A stretch of 64,000 bases of DNA from Furfurilactobacillus entadae (GCF_045862745.1 NZ_BQXN01000003.1:82356-146355); one strand, 5' to 3'; positions 43,327-52,554 are shown, counted from the first letter of the stretch. Numbers and translations are program-made. The notes: a model not told the origin generated them from the letters alone.

Positions 43327-43719
43327 ATGGCTGAAGCTGTCACAAAAAAGGAAATTATTTTTAATAACGACGTGTTAGAAAAAATTGCTGGCAAAACTGC
43401 CCAGGAAGTCGACGGTGTTTTAGAATTAACCGGGACAATTTTCGATAGCCTCTCGAACCAATTCGGTGTTACTAATCCCGGCCAAGGTGTCTCAGCGGAC
43501 ATTGATGAAGACAAACAAACGGTCGAACTGGAGCTCGAAGGAACGCTTGAATACGGTAAGGACGCCAATGACATCTTTGATAAGATCACTCGGAAAATCA
43601 CCGCGGCTGTTCGCGCCATGACTGGTTATACAGTCACTTCGATCAAGTTTCACGTTAAAGATCTTCTAACAGCTGATGAATGGCGTGCTCAGCAAAATGA
43701 CGATCAATCCAAGAAATAG
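43327..43719 (+). CDS. Asp23/Gls24 family envelope stress protein, second copy
   Basis: A 130-residue paralog of the previous gene. It shares IIFNNDVLEKIAGKTAQEVDGVLEL and AAVRAMTGYTVTSIKFHVKDLL. It is more acidic than its neighbour. GGAGG lies before the ATG. Two Asp23 paralogs per cluster are common in lactobacilli. Confidence 0.9.
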   Translation: MAEAVTKKEIIFNNDVLEKIAGKTAQEVDGVLELTGTIFDSLSNQFGVTNPGQGVSADIDEDKQTVELELEGTLEYGKDANDIFDKITRKITAAVRAMTGYTVTSIKFHVKDLLTADEWRAQQNDDQSKK

Positions 43720-43732
43720 GCTCCGTTTAACC

Positions 43733-43768
43733 ACGGCTGATTTTGACCTTCAGGCAATCAGCCGTTTT
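43733..43768 (+). terminator. Terminator after the asp23 cluster
   Basis: A 9-bp stem (CGGCTGATT with AATCAGCCG) around a 13-base loop, followed by TTTT. Confidence 0.8.
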
Positions 43769-43908
43769 CTAATGCACTTTTTGTGTGCAGCCGCACCCGC
43801 TCTCCTCACCAATTAAATTATCCTATCACTCTAGTTTACATAATTAAAATTATCAATAGTGATTACTTCGGTTTCAAATGATGGTCAATTCATCGCCCTT
43901 AAATTCCT

Positions 43909-43938
43909 TTGATAAACGGATTTATGGTACGCTTTACT
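43909..43938 (+). promoter_or_regulatory. Probable sigma-A promoter of the antiporter gene
   Basis: TTGATA (43909-43914) and TTTACT (43933-43938) are separated by 18 bases, 28 bases before the ATG of the antiporter. Both boxes keep four or five consensus bases. Confidence 0.5.
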
Positions 43939-43966
43939 TAATCATTAAACCGTAAGGGAGCGCCTC

Positions 43967-45553
43967 ATGACTCTATTCATTTCCACCCTCACCATTGTGC
44001 TGACTGTTGCGATTGCGAACATCATCGCGCAGTTGATACCACAAATTTCCAACGCCTACGTTAACATCCTCATGGGCATGATTTTGGCCCTATTTCCGAT
44101 CACTAACCACCTTGTTCCGAACTTCGACAACGACGTTTTTATGATCGTCGTGTTGGCACCGCTGCTCTTCTTTGAGGGCCAACGGACAACGGTCGTGATG
44201 GTTCGTGACCGGCTGGTCAGCATTCTCGGCACCGCCGGGTTGTTAGCATTGGCTTCCGCCATCGTTACAACCATCATTATGCACAGCCTGATCGGTCTGG
44301 CGCTACCGCTCGCCCTCATTATCGTGGCCATTAGCACACCAACTGACGCTACCGCGTTAGAATCGGTCACAACTGGCCGCCAGTTTCCGGAATCCATTAA
44401 CAACACCCTCAAGATGGAGTCCATGTTTAACGACGCCACCGGGATCATTTTGCTTCAGGCTGGTTTATTGTGGTACCAAAGCGGTCACCTCAACCTCCTG
44501 GCTAACAGTGGTGCCCTGCTAATTTCTGCAATTGGTGGCCTCATCGTTGGTAACGTGGTTGCCGGGTTGTTCACCCTGTTTCGGCAGTGGCTGGTGCGGA
44601 CCAGCGTGAATAACATCACCTCACAAAATGCCCTCTACTTGCTAAGTCCGTTTATCATCTATGCAGTGGCCGAAGCGCTGGGCGTATCAGGCATCATCGC
44701 CGTCGTCACCGCCGGCCTCGTCAATAATAGTGAGGCTAACCGGAGCCGGTTTACCGCGCCACGCCAAATGCACTTTGGGATTCAAATGGTGCTCTTTTTC
44801 TCCGAATTATTAAATGGCTTTGTCTTCGTGACCCTCGGATTAAACTTAGTTCGAATTTTCCGTGACCATTACGCGGTCGTAACCGGCTCATTCACTTGGT
44901 TAGTCAGCGGATTGGTGGCCTACCTTGGGCTCTTTTTATGCCGGTTCGTGTACGCGCGGTGGTTCATTCACCAGCAACCCACCCGTGACGCCACCCTGTT
45001 TGCCCTTGGTGGTGTTCACGGCACCGTCACGTTAGCCATGACCTTTTCATTATTAGGCAACCACCTCAGCGAAACCACGTTTAACCAAATTATTCTGATT
45101 GAAACGGTCGTTATCATTCTCAGCATGCTCCTGCCAACCCTCATCTTCCACTGGTGGCTCCCGGCAGATCAAACAGCGAAAACCCGTACCCGCCAGATGA
45201 ATCAGCTCCGGCATCAGTTAACCATCATTGGTGTCAAAACGGTCACCGGCATGGATCTACCGCAAGATGTAAAGGACCTGGTGATTTATGACTTAAAGGA
45301 TCAGGATCGCCATAATACCGTGTGGTCCTTTGTTCGTCAGTGGCGGACAATTGCAGCCGACCACCGCGTCCTCACCACCATGCAGAGTGTTGAGCAGCGT
45401 CGGGCGGCCATGACAGCGTTCACTGCGGAGCAAAACTACCTTCATGATTTAGCCCGGCGCGGCGTCGTGGACTCAGACATCGTGTACGACCTCTTTAGTG
45501 AAGTCTTACTGGCAGAATCACTGGTGTTAGATCCCCATAACCAGTTAATTTAG
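43967..45553 (+). CDS. Cation:proton antiporter, CPA1 (NhaP-like) family
   Basis: A 528-residue protein with about 12 membrane segments in the first ~400 residues and a hydrophilic C-terminal tail of ~130 residues. Ion-binding motifs are STPTDATALESV near residue 125 and MESMFNDATGIILLQAG near residue 150, with an Asn-Asp pair typical of electroneutral Na+/H+ exchangers. It would export Na+ (or K+) against protons. The location after the alkaline-stress cluster fits a pH role. Confidence 0.88.
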   Translation: MTLFISTLTIVLTVAIANIIAQLIPQISNAYVNILMGMILALFPITNHLVPNFDNDVFMIVVLAPLLFFEGQRTTVVMVRDRLVSILGTAGLLALASAIVTTIIMHSLIGLALPLALIIVAISTPTDATALESVTTGRQFPESINNTLKMESMFNDATGIILLQAGLLWYQSGHLNLLANSGALLISAIGGLIVGNVVAGLFTLFRQWLVRTSVNNITSQNALYLLSPFIIYAVAEALGVSGIIAVVTAGLVNNSEANRSRFTAPRQMHFGIQMVLFFSELLNGFVFVTLGLNLVRIFRDHYAVVTGSFTWLVSGLVAYLGLFLCRFVYARWFIHQQPTRDATLFALGGVHGTVTLAMTFSLLGNHLSETTFNQIILIETVVIILSMLLPTLIFHWWLPADQTAKTRTRQMNQLRHQLTIIGVKTVTGMDLPQDVKDLVIYDLKDQDRHNTVWSFVRQWRTIAADHRVLTTMQSVEQRRAAMTAFTAEQNYLHDLARRGVVDSDIVYDLFSEVLLAESLVLDPHNQLI

Positions 45554-45582
45554 AGCGAAATAAAGCGCGTTTACGTCAATTC

Positions 45583-45629
45583 AAAAAGGTGCTGATGGAC
45601 AACAAGTCGTTGTCCATCAGCACCTTTTT
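45583..45629. terminator. Terminator after the antiporter gene
   Basis: A perfect stem of about 20 bp (AAAAAGGTGCTGATGGACAA with its complement) with a short loop, flanked by A5 and T5, so it can act on both strands. Confidence 0.92.
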
Positions 45630-45685
45630 GACGCTCACTTAATATACTGGCCGGTCTAACCCCTGGGTATCAGGATCAGCCATCC

Positions 45686-46288
45686 CTAAACTATCATTCG
45701 CCCAAACGTTGGGTCAGCGACGATTCGTAAAACAACATCGGCAACACTCTGCCGGGAACCAGAAACACCAATGTATTGGTCATGCCGGTGCGTGAGAACA
45801 TACTTCACTTCATCACGATCGTTCAACCACGGTAAGCGCAACGTTGTGTAGGTCACGCCACTATTTTCCAAAAGTTGGTCGGCCTTAATGGCACCAGCCA
45901 TAGCACCGCCGACCCGTTCGCTGTTCCACCGACCAAATTCACCCGGCACTTCATTGTAAAGCCCAAGTAAACTGGTTGAAATCAGTCGACTAACACCAGC
46001 GGCCTTCATTGCGGCCACGACATTCTTAGTGATGGCGTTGTTATCATCATGATCAACAACCCCAATGTAAACCATGTCCTGCCCCGCCATAACAGCGGCA
46101 ACAGAAGCTGCGTCTTCTAAGTCAACTTCAGCCACGGTCACCCGGTCGTTTGTTGCAAGTTCCGCAAGTCGCTCATGATTTCGAAGCTCAAGTGTTAACT
46201 GAACGTCCGCAAACGCGGGTTCCGCTAGAATTCGCTGGATAACGATGCGTGCGACCTGACCATTTGCTGCTAAAACGAGTAATTTCAT
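45686..46288 (-). CDS. NAD(P)-binding protein (NmrA/SDR a-type)
   Basis: A 200-residue Rossmann protein. The loop LVLAANGQVARIVIQRIL near residue 4 is the atypical SDR nucleotide motif (GxxGxxA variant). STSLLGLYNEVPGEFGRWNS near residue 107 resembles NAD(P)H-binding family members. GGAGGG lies before the chosen ATG at 46288. Substrate is unknown. Confidence 0.78.
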   Translation of the reverse strand: MKLLVLAANGQVARIVIQRILAEPAFADVQLTLELRNHERLAELATNDRVTVAEVDLEDAASVAAVMAGQDMVYIGVVDHDDNNAITKNVVAAMKAAGVSRLISTSLLGLYNEVPGEFGRWNSERVGGAMAGAIKADQLLENSGVTYTTLRLPWLNDRDEVKYVLTHRHDQYIGVSGSRQSVADVVLRIVADPTFGRMIV

Positions 46289-46368
46289 TAGTTGATGCCC
46301 TCCATTAGTCATTTGATAAGGCCACTGTACACCTTAGAGGGCACTCTAAGTCAACACATAACTAACAC

Positions 46369-46812
46369 TTATTCACCCGGTGCTTTCAATGCCATCACCG
46401 TTCGTAAACCCTTTTGAACCAACCGTTGAAGCTCACGAGTCTCCGTTTCCGTCAGGCCCGTCACGGCAAACTGATCGGCTTGCAGTGCGAGCGCTTTTAA
46501 CTGGGCATTGGCGGCCTCCCCTTTTTCCGTGCTGTACAGCCGTGAAATCCGGTGATCGTTGGGATCTTTTTCCATCCGCAACCAACCAGAACTCACCAGA
46601 TATTTGACGGACTTTGCAATGATGCTTTGCTCCCGGTACACTTCGTTGATCAGTTCTTTTTGTGAGATCCCCGGATGATCATGAACAATCAAAACATAGT
46701 CAAAGTTCGTTTCGTTTAATTCAGGAAAGTCCTTGAGCGCCGTCGCCAACCAGTTTTGAATTGTCCGGTTGTACATCGCAATCCATTTCCCGAGTCGTTC
46801 CATGTCCTGCAT
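46369..46812 (-). CDS. MarR family regulator
   Basis: A 147-residue winged-helix regulator. The recognition region is HPGISQKELINEVYREQSIIAKSVKYLVSSGWL (in pieces, residues ~44-76), followed by the wing KDPNDHRISRLYST. It lies directly after the MFS gene (they overlap by none or one base depending on start) and palindromes lie upstream of that operon, so it is probably an autorepressor. Its stimulus is unknown. Confidence 0.87.
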   Translation of the reverse strand: MQDMERLGKWIAMYNRTIQNWLATALKDFPELNETNFDYVLIVHDHPGISQKELINEVYREQSIIAKSVKYLVSSGWLRMEKDPNDHRISRLYSTEKGEAANAQLKALALQADQFAVTGLTETETRELQRLVQKGLRTVMALKAPGE

Positions 46813-46813
46813 G

Positions 46814-48166
46814 TTAAGCACCCACCTTTTGACTCTTAACGAGGTAATAACCAGTGACGACTGTCAACAGAAGGATCAACCCTAATGTGACCCACATGGA
46901 TAGTTGGAAGCCGTGAATGGTGGTGGCCGCCGTAGAAACCACCATCATTAAAATGGTGGCTGTCGCTGATCCGCCGACCTGGCGAAGTGTGTTGTTAAAC
47001 GCCGTCCCGTAGTTCAATTCCGTGGCCTTCAACCCCACCAATGCTTCTGTAAGTGTAACAGCCATGAAAATCGAAACGCCGAGCATCCGCACAACGTACA
47101 CGATCATCACAAAAATAATGTTTGACGTTTTCGTCATGAACAAAAACGGTACTGCTGAAACCAGTAAAATGATTAGGCCGCTGATCAGCAACCCACGGGC
47201 ACCCCGCCCATCATAGATCCGGCCAACAAATGGTGAGGCCACCGCGTTGACAATCGCCCCAGGAAACATCAGTAAACCGGCCACTAAACTGGTCCGACCC
47301 ATGCCAGTTTCAATATACACCGGCATCAATGTTTCGGTGCCCATTAGCACGGCAAACGCCAGCAGGGCAGCAAGCATCATGGTTGTAAACCGCATGTGTT
47401 TAAACAACCGAATGTCTAATAATGGTGTTGTCAACGTTAACTGACGGTGTAAAAAGTCCCCTGTTGCGATCAACCCCACGACAAGCATCACACTCGCAAC
47501 CGGCACATTTTGCGAAAATTCGGTTAAACTGCTCATGATTAACCCGACTCCAACAATGGAGGTCACAACGGAGCGTAAATCAATGTGCACATTGGGCTCT
47601 GCCGGCGATATTTCTGGGACGACCATTAGGGACACCACGAAAATCACTACCATAATTGGCAACACAAGCCAAAAAATCGCGGTCCACGGAAACACACTCA
47701 TTAAAAGTCCAGACAACGTTGGTCCCAATGCTGGTCCAGCCGCAATCACTAGCGCAACATACCCCATTACGACACCACGTTGATTTGCCGGGTACATTTC
47801 CATCATGCTAACCATCACAAACGTCATCAAAATCCCACCAGCAGTGGCCTGGATCAACCGGGCCAGCAAAATGATGCTAAATTGATTTGTCAGTGGCCCT
47901 AGCAGCGTTCCAATGATAAAGACCGTAACCATTGCTAGGTACAATTTCCGACTTGAAAACCGGCTCAGCAATGTTGCTGATACCGGCGTCACCAGACCAA
48001 TTACCAGTACGTAACCAGATGTTAACCACTGCGCACTTTGCAGTGACACATGCAGTGTCTTTGCCATAATCGGTAGCGCGGTCACCATCATGGTCTGATT
48101 CAAAAGCACCATAAACCCGGTCAACAGGAATAGTGCAGAAACAAATAATCGTTTTGAGTTACTCAT
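46814..48166 (-). CDS. MFS multidrug efflux transporter (DHA2-like)
   Basis: A 450-residue transporter with about 12-14 hydrophobic segments. The early block GFMVLLNQTMMVTALPIMAKTL is typical of drug:H+ antiporters, and motif C (GPALGPTLSGLL near residue 148) marks exporters. It is co-transcribed with marR. The substrate is not predictable. Confidence 0.86.
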   Translation of the reverse strand: MSNSKRLFVSALFLLTGFMVLLNQTMMVTALPIMAKTLHVSLQSAQWLTSGYVLVIGLVTPVSATLLSRFSSRKLYLAMVTVFIIGTLLGPLTNQFSIILLARLIQATAGGILMTFVMVSMMEMYPANQRGVVMGYVALVIAAGPALGPTLSGLLMSVFPWTAIFWLVLPIMVVIFVVSLMVVPEISPAEPNVHIDLRSVVTSIVGVGLIMSSLTEFSQNVPVASVMLVVGLIATGDFLHRQLTLTTPLLDIRLFKHMRFTTMMLAALLAFAVLMGTETLMPVYIETGMGRTSLVAGLLMFPGAIVNAVASPFVGRIYDGRGARGLLISGLIILLVSAVPFLFMTKTSNIIFVMIVYVVRMLGVSIFMAVTLTEALVGLKATELNYGTAFNNTLRQVGGSATATILMMVVSTAATTIHGFQLSMWVTLGLILLLTVVTGYYLVKSQKVGA

Positions 48167-48183
48167 TCAATCTTCTCCTTAAT

Positions 48184-48218
48184 AAATGCAAGTGCATTTA
48201 TATTACATGCAGTTGCAT
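48184..48218. promoter_or_regulatory. Twin palindromic operators upstream of the MFS/marR operon
   Basis: AAATGCA-AG-TGCATTT (48184-48199) and ATGCA-GT-TGCAT (48207-48218) are two near-perfect palindromes sharing the TGCA half-site. They are 21-23 bases apart centre to centre, immediately before the operon's start. This arrangement is typical of MarR binding sites over a promoter. Confidence 0.72.
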
Positions 48219-48254
48219 TTAAAGTCAAACCTTTTCCGTAATCATTGCCACTTG

Positions 48255-48342
48255 CTTTTGCTGCGCAAACGCGAAACCGCATGCAGGTCCCGTCTCATCT
48301 AACAGAAATAGCGCCCCATGGACGAAGTGCTGTCCATGGGGC
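48255..48342. repeat. Direct-repeat half copy of the rbsB 3' hairpin element
   Basis: This 88-base segment repeats 48370-48458 with two mismatches and one single-base indel. It matches the half of element A that includes GCGAAACCGCATGC. It can fold only its own 11-bp inner hairpin (GCCCCATGGAC with GTCCATGGGGC), because the partner arm is missing. The spacing between copies is 115-116 bases. It lies between the MarR operators and element A in an otherwise gene-free 337-base gap. Confidence 0.85.
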
Positions 48343-48386
48343 TACCACTTGTCCATGCGATGCTACTTACTTTTGCTGACGCAAAC

Positions 48387-48502
48387 GCGAAACCGCATGC
48401 AGGCCCCGTCTCATCTAACAGAAATAGCGCCCCATGGACGAGGTGCTGTCCATGGGGCGCTATTTCTGTTACCTGAGCAGACCTAACCGCATGCGGTTTC
48501 GC
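48387..48502 (-). repeat. Structured double-hairpin element A after rbsB
   Basis: On the rbsB transcript strand this 116-base element starts one base after the stop codon. A 14-bp perfect outer stem (GCGAAACCGCATGC, 48387-48400, with 48489-48502) encloses a 24-bp inner stem (48416-48439 with 48448-48471) with an 8-base loop. No T run follows, so it is not a standard terminator. It shares its plan with element B at 52657-52773 but has different stem sequences. See findings. Confidence 0.85.
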
Positions 48503-48503
48503 T

Positions 48504-49463
48504 CTACTTTTGTTTATTCACGTTTTCCTTTGTTACCAAGTGGATTGGTGAATCAATGTGTTTTGGTACCGTCTTACCCTCGTAATGCTTATAGGCCGCC
48601 TTAATGGCCAGTTCCCCTTCAACCTTTGGTGATTGGGCAATAATTCCTGAAATCTTCCCCTGCTTAACAGCTGTTAAGCCTTGTGGTTCCCCATCAATGG
48701 AAACCACGATCAGGTTTGGATTATTGATGGCTTTCACAGCCCCCAACGCCATTTCATCGTTTTGAGAGAAGACCCCCTGAATGGATGAATGGGCCTGAAG
48801 GATGTTTTCCATTGTAGATAAGCCCTTCGCCCGGTCAAAGTCAGCGCTTTGCTTAGACACGATCTTAAGCTTGCCCTTAGCAGCGTCATTGAATCCACGC
48901 CCACGTTGAATGGCCGCATCGGCACCAGGTGTTCCTTCTAATTCGGCCACTTGCGCACCTGCTGGTAATTTACTCATCATGTAGTCAGCAGCCATCTTTC
49001 CGGCCTTCACGTTATCGGAGGCCACGGTCGTTAGTAGCTTCCCACCGTTTGAGCCCCGGTCACAGGCAATCACTGGAATCCCAGCATTATTGGCGTCCTT
49101 CACAGCCGGTGCGATCGCGTCAGAATCCACGGGGTTAATGATGATGACATCAACCTTCTTTTGGATCAAATCTTCAACGTCACTAGACTGTTTTGAACTG
49201 TCATTTTGTGCGTCGAACACTTCAGTTTTACTACCGTTCTTCTTTGCCACATCGTTGATTCCATCCCGAACGGAGACAAAGAATGGGTTACTCAACGTTG
49301 ACAGTGAAACCCCAACCTTTAACTGGTTCTTGGACTTTTTGGTGGTTTCCTTGTTACCAAATGAAGGTGGTGTTAACGAAACAGCCTTGCAACCAGTCAG
49401 AATTACCGTACATAAGACGAATAATGCCACTAAACTTAAGACATAACGACGATTATGCTTCAT
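48504..49463 (-). CDS. rbsB: D-ribose ABC transporter substrate-binding lipoprotein RbsB
   Basis: A 319-residue lipoprotein with signal sequence and lipobox VILTGC near residue 25, followed by a Lys-rich linker. The periplasmic-binding fold matches RbsB: GVSLSTLSNPFFVSVRDGIND, DVIIINPVDSDAIAPAVKDAN, VFSQNDEMALGAVKAI. It captures ribose for RbsAC. It is the last gene of the operon and ends at element A. Confidence 0.92.
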   Translation of the reverse strand: MKHNRRYVLSLVALFVLCTVILTGCKAVSLTPPSFGNKETTKKSKNQLKVGVSLSTLSNPFFVSVRDGINDVAKKNGSKTEVFDAQNDSSKQSSDVEDLIQKKVDVIIINPVDSDAIAPAVKDANNAGIPVIACDRGSNGGKLLTTVASDNVKAGKMAADYMMSKLPAGAQVAELEGTPGADAAIQRGRGFNDAAKGKLKIVSKQSADFDRAKGLSTMENILQAHSSIQGVFSQNDEMALGAVKAINNPNLIVVSIDGEPQGLTAVKQGKISGIIAQSPKVEGELAIKAAYKHYEGKTVPKHIDSPIHLVTKENVNKQK

Positions 49464-49476
49464 GATACTTCCCCCT

Positions 49477-50448
49477 TTAGGCCTTGGCCTGTTTACGATC
49501 TAACAGGACGGCAACCAGAATCACGATCCCCTTAACGATCTGTTGATAGAAACTGGAAATTCCGAGCAAGTTCATCCCGTTATTCAAGACACCGATAATC
49601 AAGGCACCAATTAATGTCCCAAACATCTTCCCTTTACCACCGGCTAGACTCGTGCCCCCTAGGACAACGGCGGCAATGGCGTCCATTTCATAGGCAACCC
49701 CGGCATCTGGTTGTGCAGACGCTAACCGTGATGTCAAAATCATCCCGGCAGTCGCAGAAAGAAAACCAGCTAAGGTGTAGATCCAGATAATCATTTTATT
49801 ATTCTTAACCCCAGCAACAAATGCTGCCCGTGGGTTCCCACCCAAAGCGTATGTTTTCCGACCAAACGTTGTCCGGTGAAGTAAAACGTAGGCGAGAATG
49901 TAGAACAGAACCATGATGTAAACTGGGAACGGAATTCCAAAGAGATACCCCTGGCCGAAGAATTGGAAGCTAAAGTTGTTGCTCATCTTGGCACCCGTGA
50001 TTGGGTTCCCCTTGGTGAAGACGTAGGTTGCACCACGGAAAATCGTCTGGGTTGCTAACGTTGCGATAAATGGGGCTGCCTTTCCGTAAGCAATCAGAAC
50101 CCCGTTTAAAGCCCCAAAGATTCCCCCAGTAACCATCCCGATCAGGAAGGCAAAGAATGGTGGAACGCCCATCAAAACAAGTTGTGCAGTAAAGGCACCG
50201 CTCAGTGCCAAAATAGACCCAACGGATAAATCAATCCCACCCGTTAAAATAACAAATTCCATCCCGAAGGCAATTAGGGCATTAATCGAAACTTGGCGTA
50301 ATAAGTTCAGTAAGTTCAGTGGATCTAAGAATGAAAAGTTTAAAATTGACACTAAAACAACCAAAATAACTAACGCAACCAGCGGGCCTAACTTTGCGTA
50401 AAACTCGCCAAAATTGAATTTATGTTTCGTTTCCGTTTGGTTCTCCAT
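49477..50448 (-). CDS. rbsC: D-ribose ABC transporter permease RbsC
   Basis: A 323-residue inner-membrane permease with about ten hydrophobic segments. The motif GMEFVILTGGIDLSVGSILALSG near residue 60 and the C-terminal EAA-like block AAVVLGGTSLAGGKGKMFGTL are diagnostic of the ribose/xylose group. It starts at the rbsA stop (one-base overlap) and ends 13 bases before rbsB. Confidence 0.94.
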   Translation of the reverse strand: MENQTETKHKFNFGEFYAKLGPLVALVILVVLVSILNFSFLDPLNLLNLLRQVSINALIAFGMEFVILTGGIDLSVGSILALSGAFTAQLVLMGVPPFFAFLIGMVTGGIFGALNGVLIAYGKAAPFIATLATQTIFRGATYVFTKGNPITGAKMSNNFSFQFFGQGYLFGIPFPVYIMVLFYILAYVLLHRTTFGRKTYALGGNPRAAFVAGVKNNKMIIWIYTLAGFLSATAGMILTSRLASAQPDAGVAYEMDAIAAVVLGGTSLAGGKGKMFGTLIGALIIGVLNNGMNLLGISSFYQQIVKGIVILVAVLLDRKQAKA

Positions 50449-51932
50449 TAGTGTTTCCCTCCCGTAGCTAACGTCAAGATACTCTCTTGGGTTGCCGTCT
50501 TTGTTGGTACGATGTCCATCAACTGCCCTTCATACACAACGGCAATGTTATCTGAAAAGCCGAGAACTTCGTCAAGATCACTGGAAACCATGATAATGGC
50601 CGTGCCGCGATCCGTCAGTTCGTTCATCAAATCGTAAATTTCCCGTTTGGCCCCAACATCGACCCCACGCGTTGGTTCATCCAGGATCAATACCTGTGAT
50701 CCAGAACCAACCCACTTGGCCAAAACAACCTTCTGCTGATTCCCACCGGATAAACTCCCCGCCTCGGCATCCGCACTGGTTGCTTTAACCGTTAACCGTT
50801 TCATCAGCATTTCCACAAAATCACGATCCGCTTTTGTATCGATCAAACCATGTTTGGTAAACCCATCAATACTTGGCAGGTCAATGTTATCTGCAATCGT
50901 GTTATCAAGAATCAGACCCTCAGACTTTCGATCTTCCGTCAGAAAACCGATGTTATGACTGATGGCATCACTCGGATTGCTGATGTGCACCGCTTCACCA
51001 TGAATCATGATCGTGCCCTCATCAAGCTTGTCGATTCCGAAGATGGCCCGCATGATTTCCGTGCGACCTGCACCCATCAACCCTGAAAAGGCTAAAACTT
51101 CACCGGCACGAACAGAAAAGCTAATGTCATGAAAGACACCGGCACGAGACAAGTTTTTGACTTCCATCAGCGGTTCACCAAATTTTGGCGTTCTGTCTGG
51201 ATAAAAGTCACCCATGTCCCGACCAACCATGTCATGCACAATTTGCTGAACGGTCGTGGCCTGTGTTTCATACGTATTAATGGTCAAACCATCCCGCATA
51301 ACGGTCACACGATCGGCAATTTCAAACAGTTCTTCCATTCGGTGAGAGATATAAATGATCCCAACACCCTGTGCCTTTAGGGAACGCACCACTTCAAACA
51401 AACTCTGAATTTCTGTTGCCGTTAAGGCCGCCGTGGGTTCGTCCATGATGATAATTTTAGCGTTTGTCATTAATGACTTCGCAATTTCAATCATCTGTTG
51501 TTGACCCACAGACAGATTGCCGATTGGCTGGCTCAGATCGATCTTAATGTTTAGCCGTTCCAATGCCGTTTCGGCAAGCGCTTTCATTTTATCGTTATCA
51601 ATAAAGCCCCAGCGGGTCTTCAACTCCTTGTTCAAGAACATGTTGTCCAGAACAGGCATCTCCACAAAGTTGTTCATTTCTTGATGGATAAAACTAATTC
51701 CGTGTTGTTCCGCCTCTAGCGCATTGTTAAAGTGTGTGGGTTGTCCGTCAACCAGAATGTCACCACCATTGGGCGTTAATAATCCGGTCAGAATATTCAT
51801 CATCGTTGACTTTCCGGCCCCGTTTTCACCCATTAACGCGTGCACTTCACCGCCCTTGACCGAAAAGTTAACGTCCTTTAAGACGACGTTTTGGCCAAAG
51901 GATTTTGAAATGTGCTGCATGTCAATCTCCAT
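50448..51932 (-). CDS. rbsA: D-ribose ABC transporter ATPase RbsA (double domain)
   Basis: A 494-residue ATPase with two nucleotide-binding domains. The first has Walker A GENGAGKST near residue 36, signature LSVGQQQMIEIAKSL and Walker B IIIMDEPTAAL. The second has a degenerate P-loop (GLMGAGRTEIMRAI) but an intact signature LSGGNQQKVVLAKWV and DEPTRGVD, which is the normal pattern for RbsA. It lies 18 bases after rbsD1. Confidence 0.94.
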   Translation of the reverse strand: MEIDMQHISKSFGQNVVLKDVNFSVKGGEVHALMGENGAGKSTMMNILTGLLTPNGGDILVDGQPTHFNNALEAEQHGISFIHQEMNNFVEMPVLDNMFLNKELKTRWGFIDNDKMKALAETALERLNIKIDLSQPIGNLSVGQQQMIEIAKSLMTNAKIIIMDEPTAALTATEIQSLFEVVRSLKAQGVGIIYISHRMEELFEIADRVTVMRDGLTINTYETQATTVQQIVHDMVGRDMGDFYPDRTPKFGEPLMEVKNLSRAGVFHDISFSVRAGEVLAFSGLMGAGRTEIMRAIFGIDKLDEGTIMIHGEAVHISNPSDAISHNIGFLTEDRKSEGLILDNTIADNIDLPSIDGFTKHGLIDTKADRDFVEMLMKRLTVKATSADAEAGSLSGGNQQKVVLAKWVGSGSQVLILDEPTRGVDVGAKREIYDLMNELTDRGTAIIMVSSDLDEVLGFSDNIAVVYEGQLMDIVPTKTATQESILTLATGGKH

Positions 51933-51950
51933 GTGTGTTTGCCCCCTTCG

Positions 51951-52346
51951 CTAGAATGTGACGCCACTCTCCAAAATCACGTTTGAATACGGCGTCATTT
52001 CGCCTGTTCGAACAAACGCATGTGTCTTACTTAAATCAGCTTTCATCTGTTCATGTGGGATGAACACAACGTCAACATCAGGTAATAATTGCTTAACCGC
52101 GGTGAGTTGTTCAGGATTTTGAACCTTCATCTCCTCCGCTAAATAAATGCGCTGAACCTGTAATTCGCTCACAATGTTTGCTAAAACATCGATGAAACTT
52201 GGCAACTGACGGCTTACCGCCAGGTCGATCTTCTCGGTCCCCATCGGAACCGGCATCCCTGCATCGCCCACACCAAGTGTGTCAAAGTGACCCATTTGTG
52301 CGATCACCCGGGATAAATCTGAATTGATTACCGTTGTCTTTTTCAT
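51951..52346 (-). CDS. rbsD: D-ribose pyranase RbsD (copy 1)
   Basis: A 131-residue pyranase that interconverts ribopyranose and ribofuranose. The catalytic histidine is in RVIAQMGHFDTLGVGDAGMPVP near residue 20. The C-terminal block FVRTGEMTPYSNVILESGVTF is invariant. The ATG at 52346 aligns with the second copy at 55201-55596; nine upstream codons were rejected. It leads the rbsACB operon. Confidence 0.93.
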   Translation of the reverse strand: MKKTTVINSDLSRVIAQMGHFDTLGVGDAGMPVPMGTEKIDLAVSRQLPSFIDVLANIVSELQVQRIYLAEEMKVQNPEQLTAVKQLLPDVDVVFIPHEQMKADLSKTHAFVRTGEMTPYSNVILESGVTF

Positions 52347-52398
52347 CAGAAACGCTAACCTGCCCTTCTCCATAGATTTATGCGTGAAAAATCATAAA

Positions 52399-52412
52399 GT
52401 AAAACGCTTTAC
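52399..52412. promoter_or_regulatory. RbsR-type operator downstream of the rbsD1 promoter
   Basis: GTAAAACGCTTTAC, a LacI-type palindrome with CG centre. It differs by one base pair from the operators upstream of rbsD2 (GTAAAACGTTTTAC). It lies about 20 bases downstream of the predicted -10 box, so binding would block elongation. Confidence 0.75.
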
Positions 52413-52429
52413 AATCTCCCTCCTCTAGT

Positions 52430-52458
52430 AGGATAGCAATTTTTGAAACCGGTTTCAA
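52430..52458 (-). promoter_or_regulatory. Promoter of rbsD1-rbsACB
   Basis: On the minus strand, TTGAAA (52458-52453) and TATCCT (52435-52430) are 17 bases apart. The -35 lies inside the cre palindrome, so CcpA would block RNA polymerase. Confidence 0.65.
52443..52458. promoter_or_regulatory. Catabolite-responsive element (cre) at the rbsD1 promoter
   Basis: TTGAAACCGGTTTCAA is a 16-bp perfect palindrome that fits the consensus WTGNAANCGNWNNCAW at every position. It overlaps a second inverted repeat (GTTTCAAT-AATG-ATTGAAAC, 52452-52471). CcpA repression in the presence of preferred sugars is likely. Confidence 0.78.
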
Positions 52459-52554
52459 TAATGATTGAAACAATTTTGTTCGTTTAACTATTAGATTCCG
52501 CTAAACGCAATAATCATTAAACAAGTTAAACAGTCTGCCGCTAACTCTTTTCAG

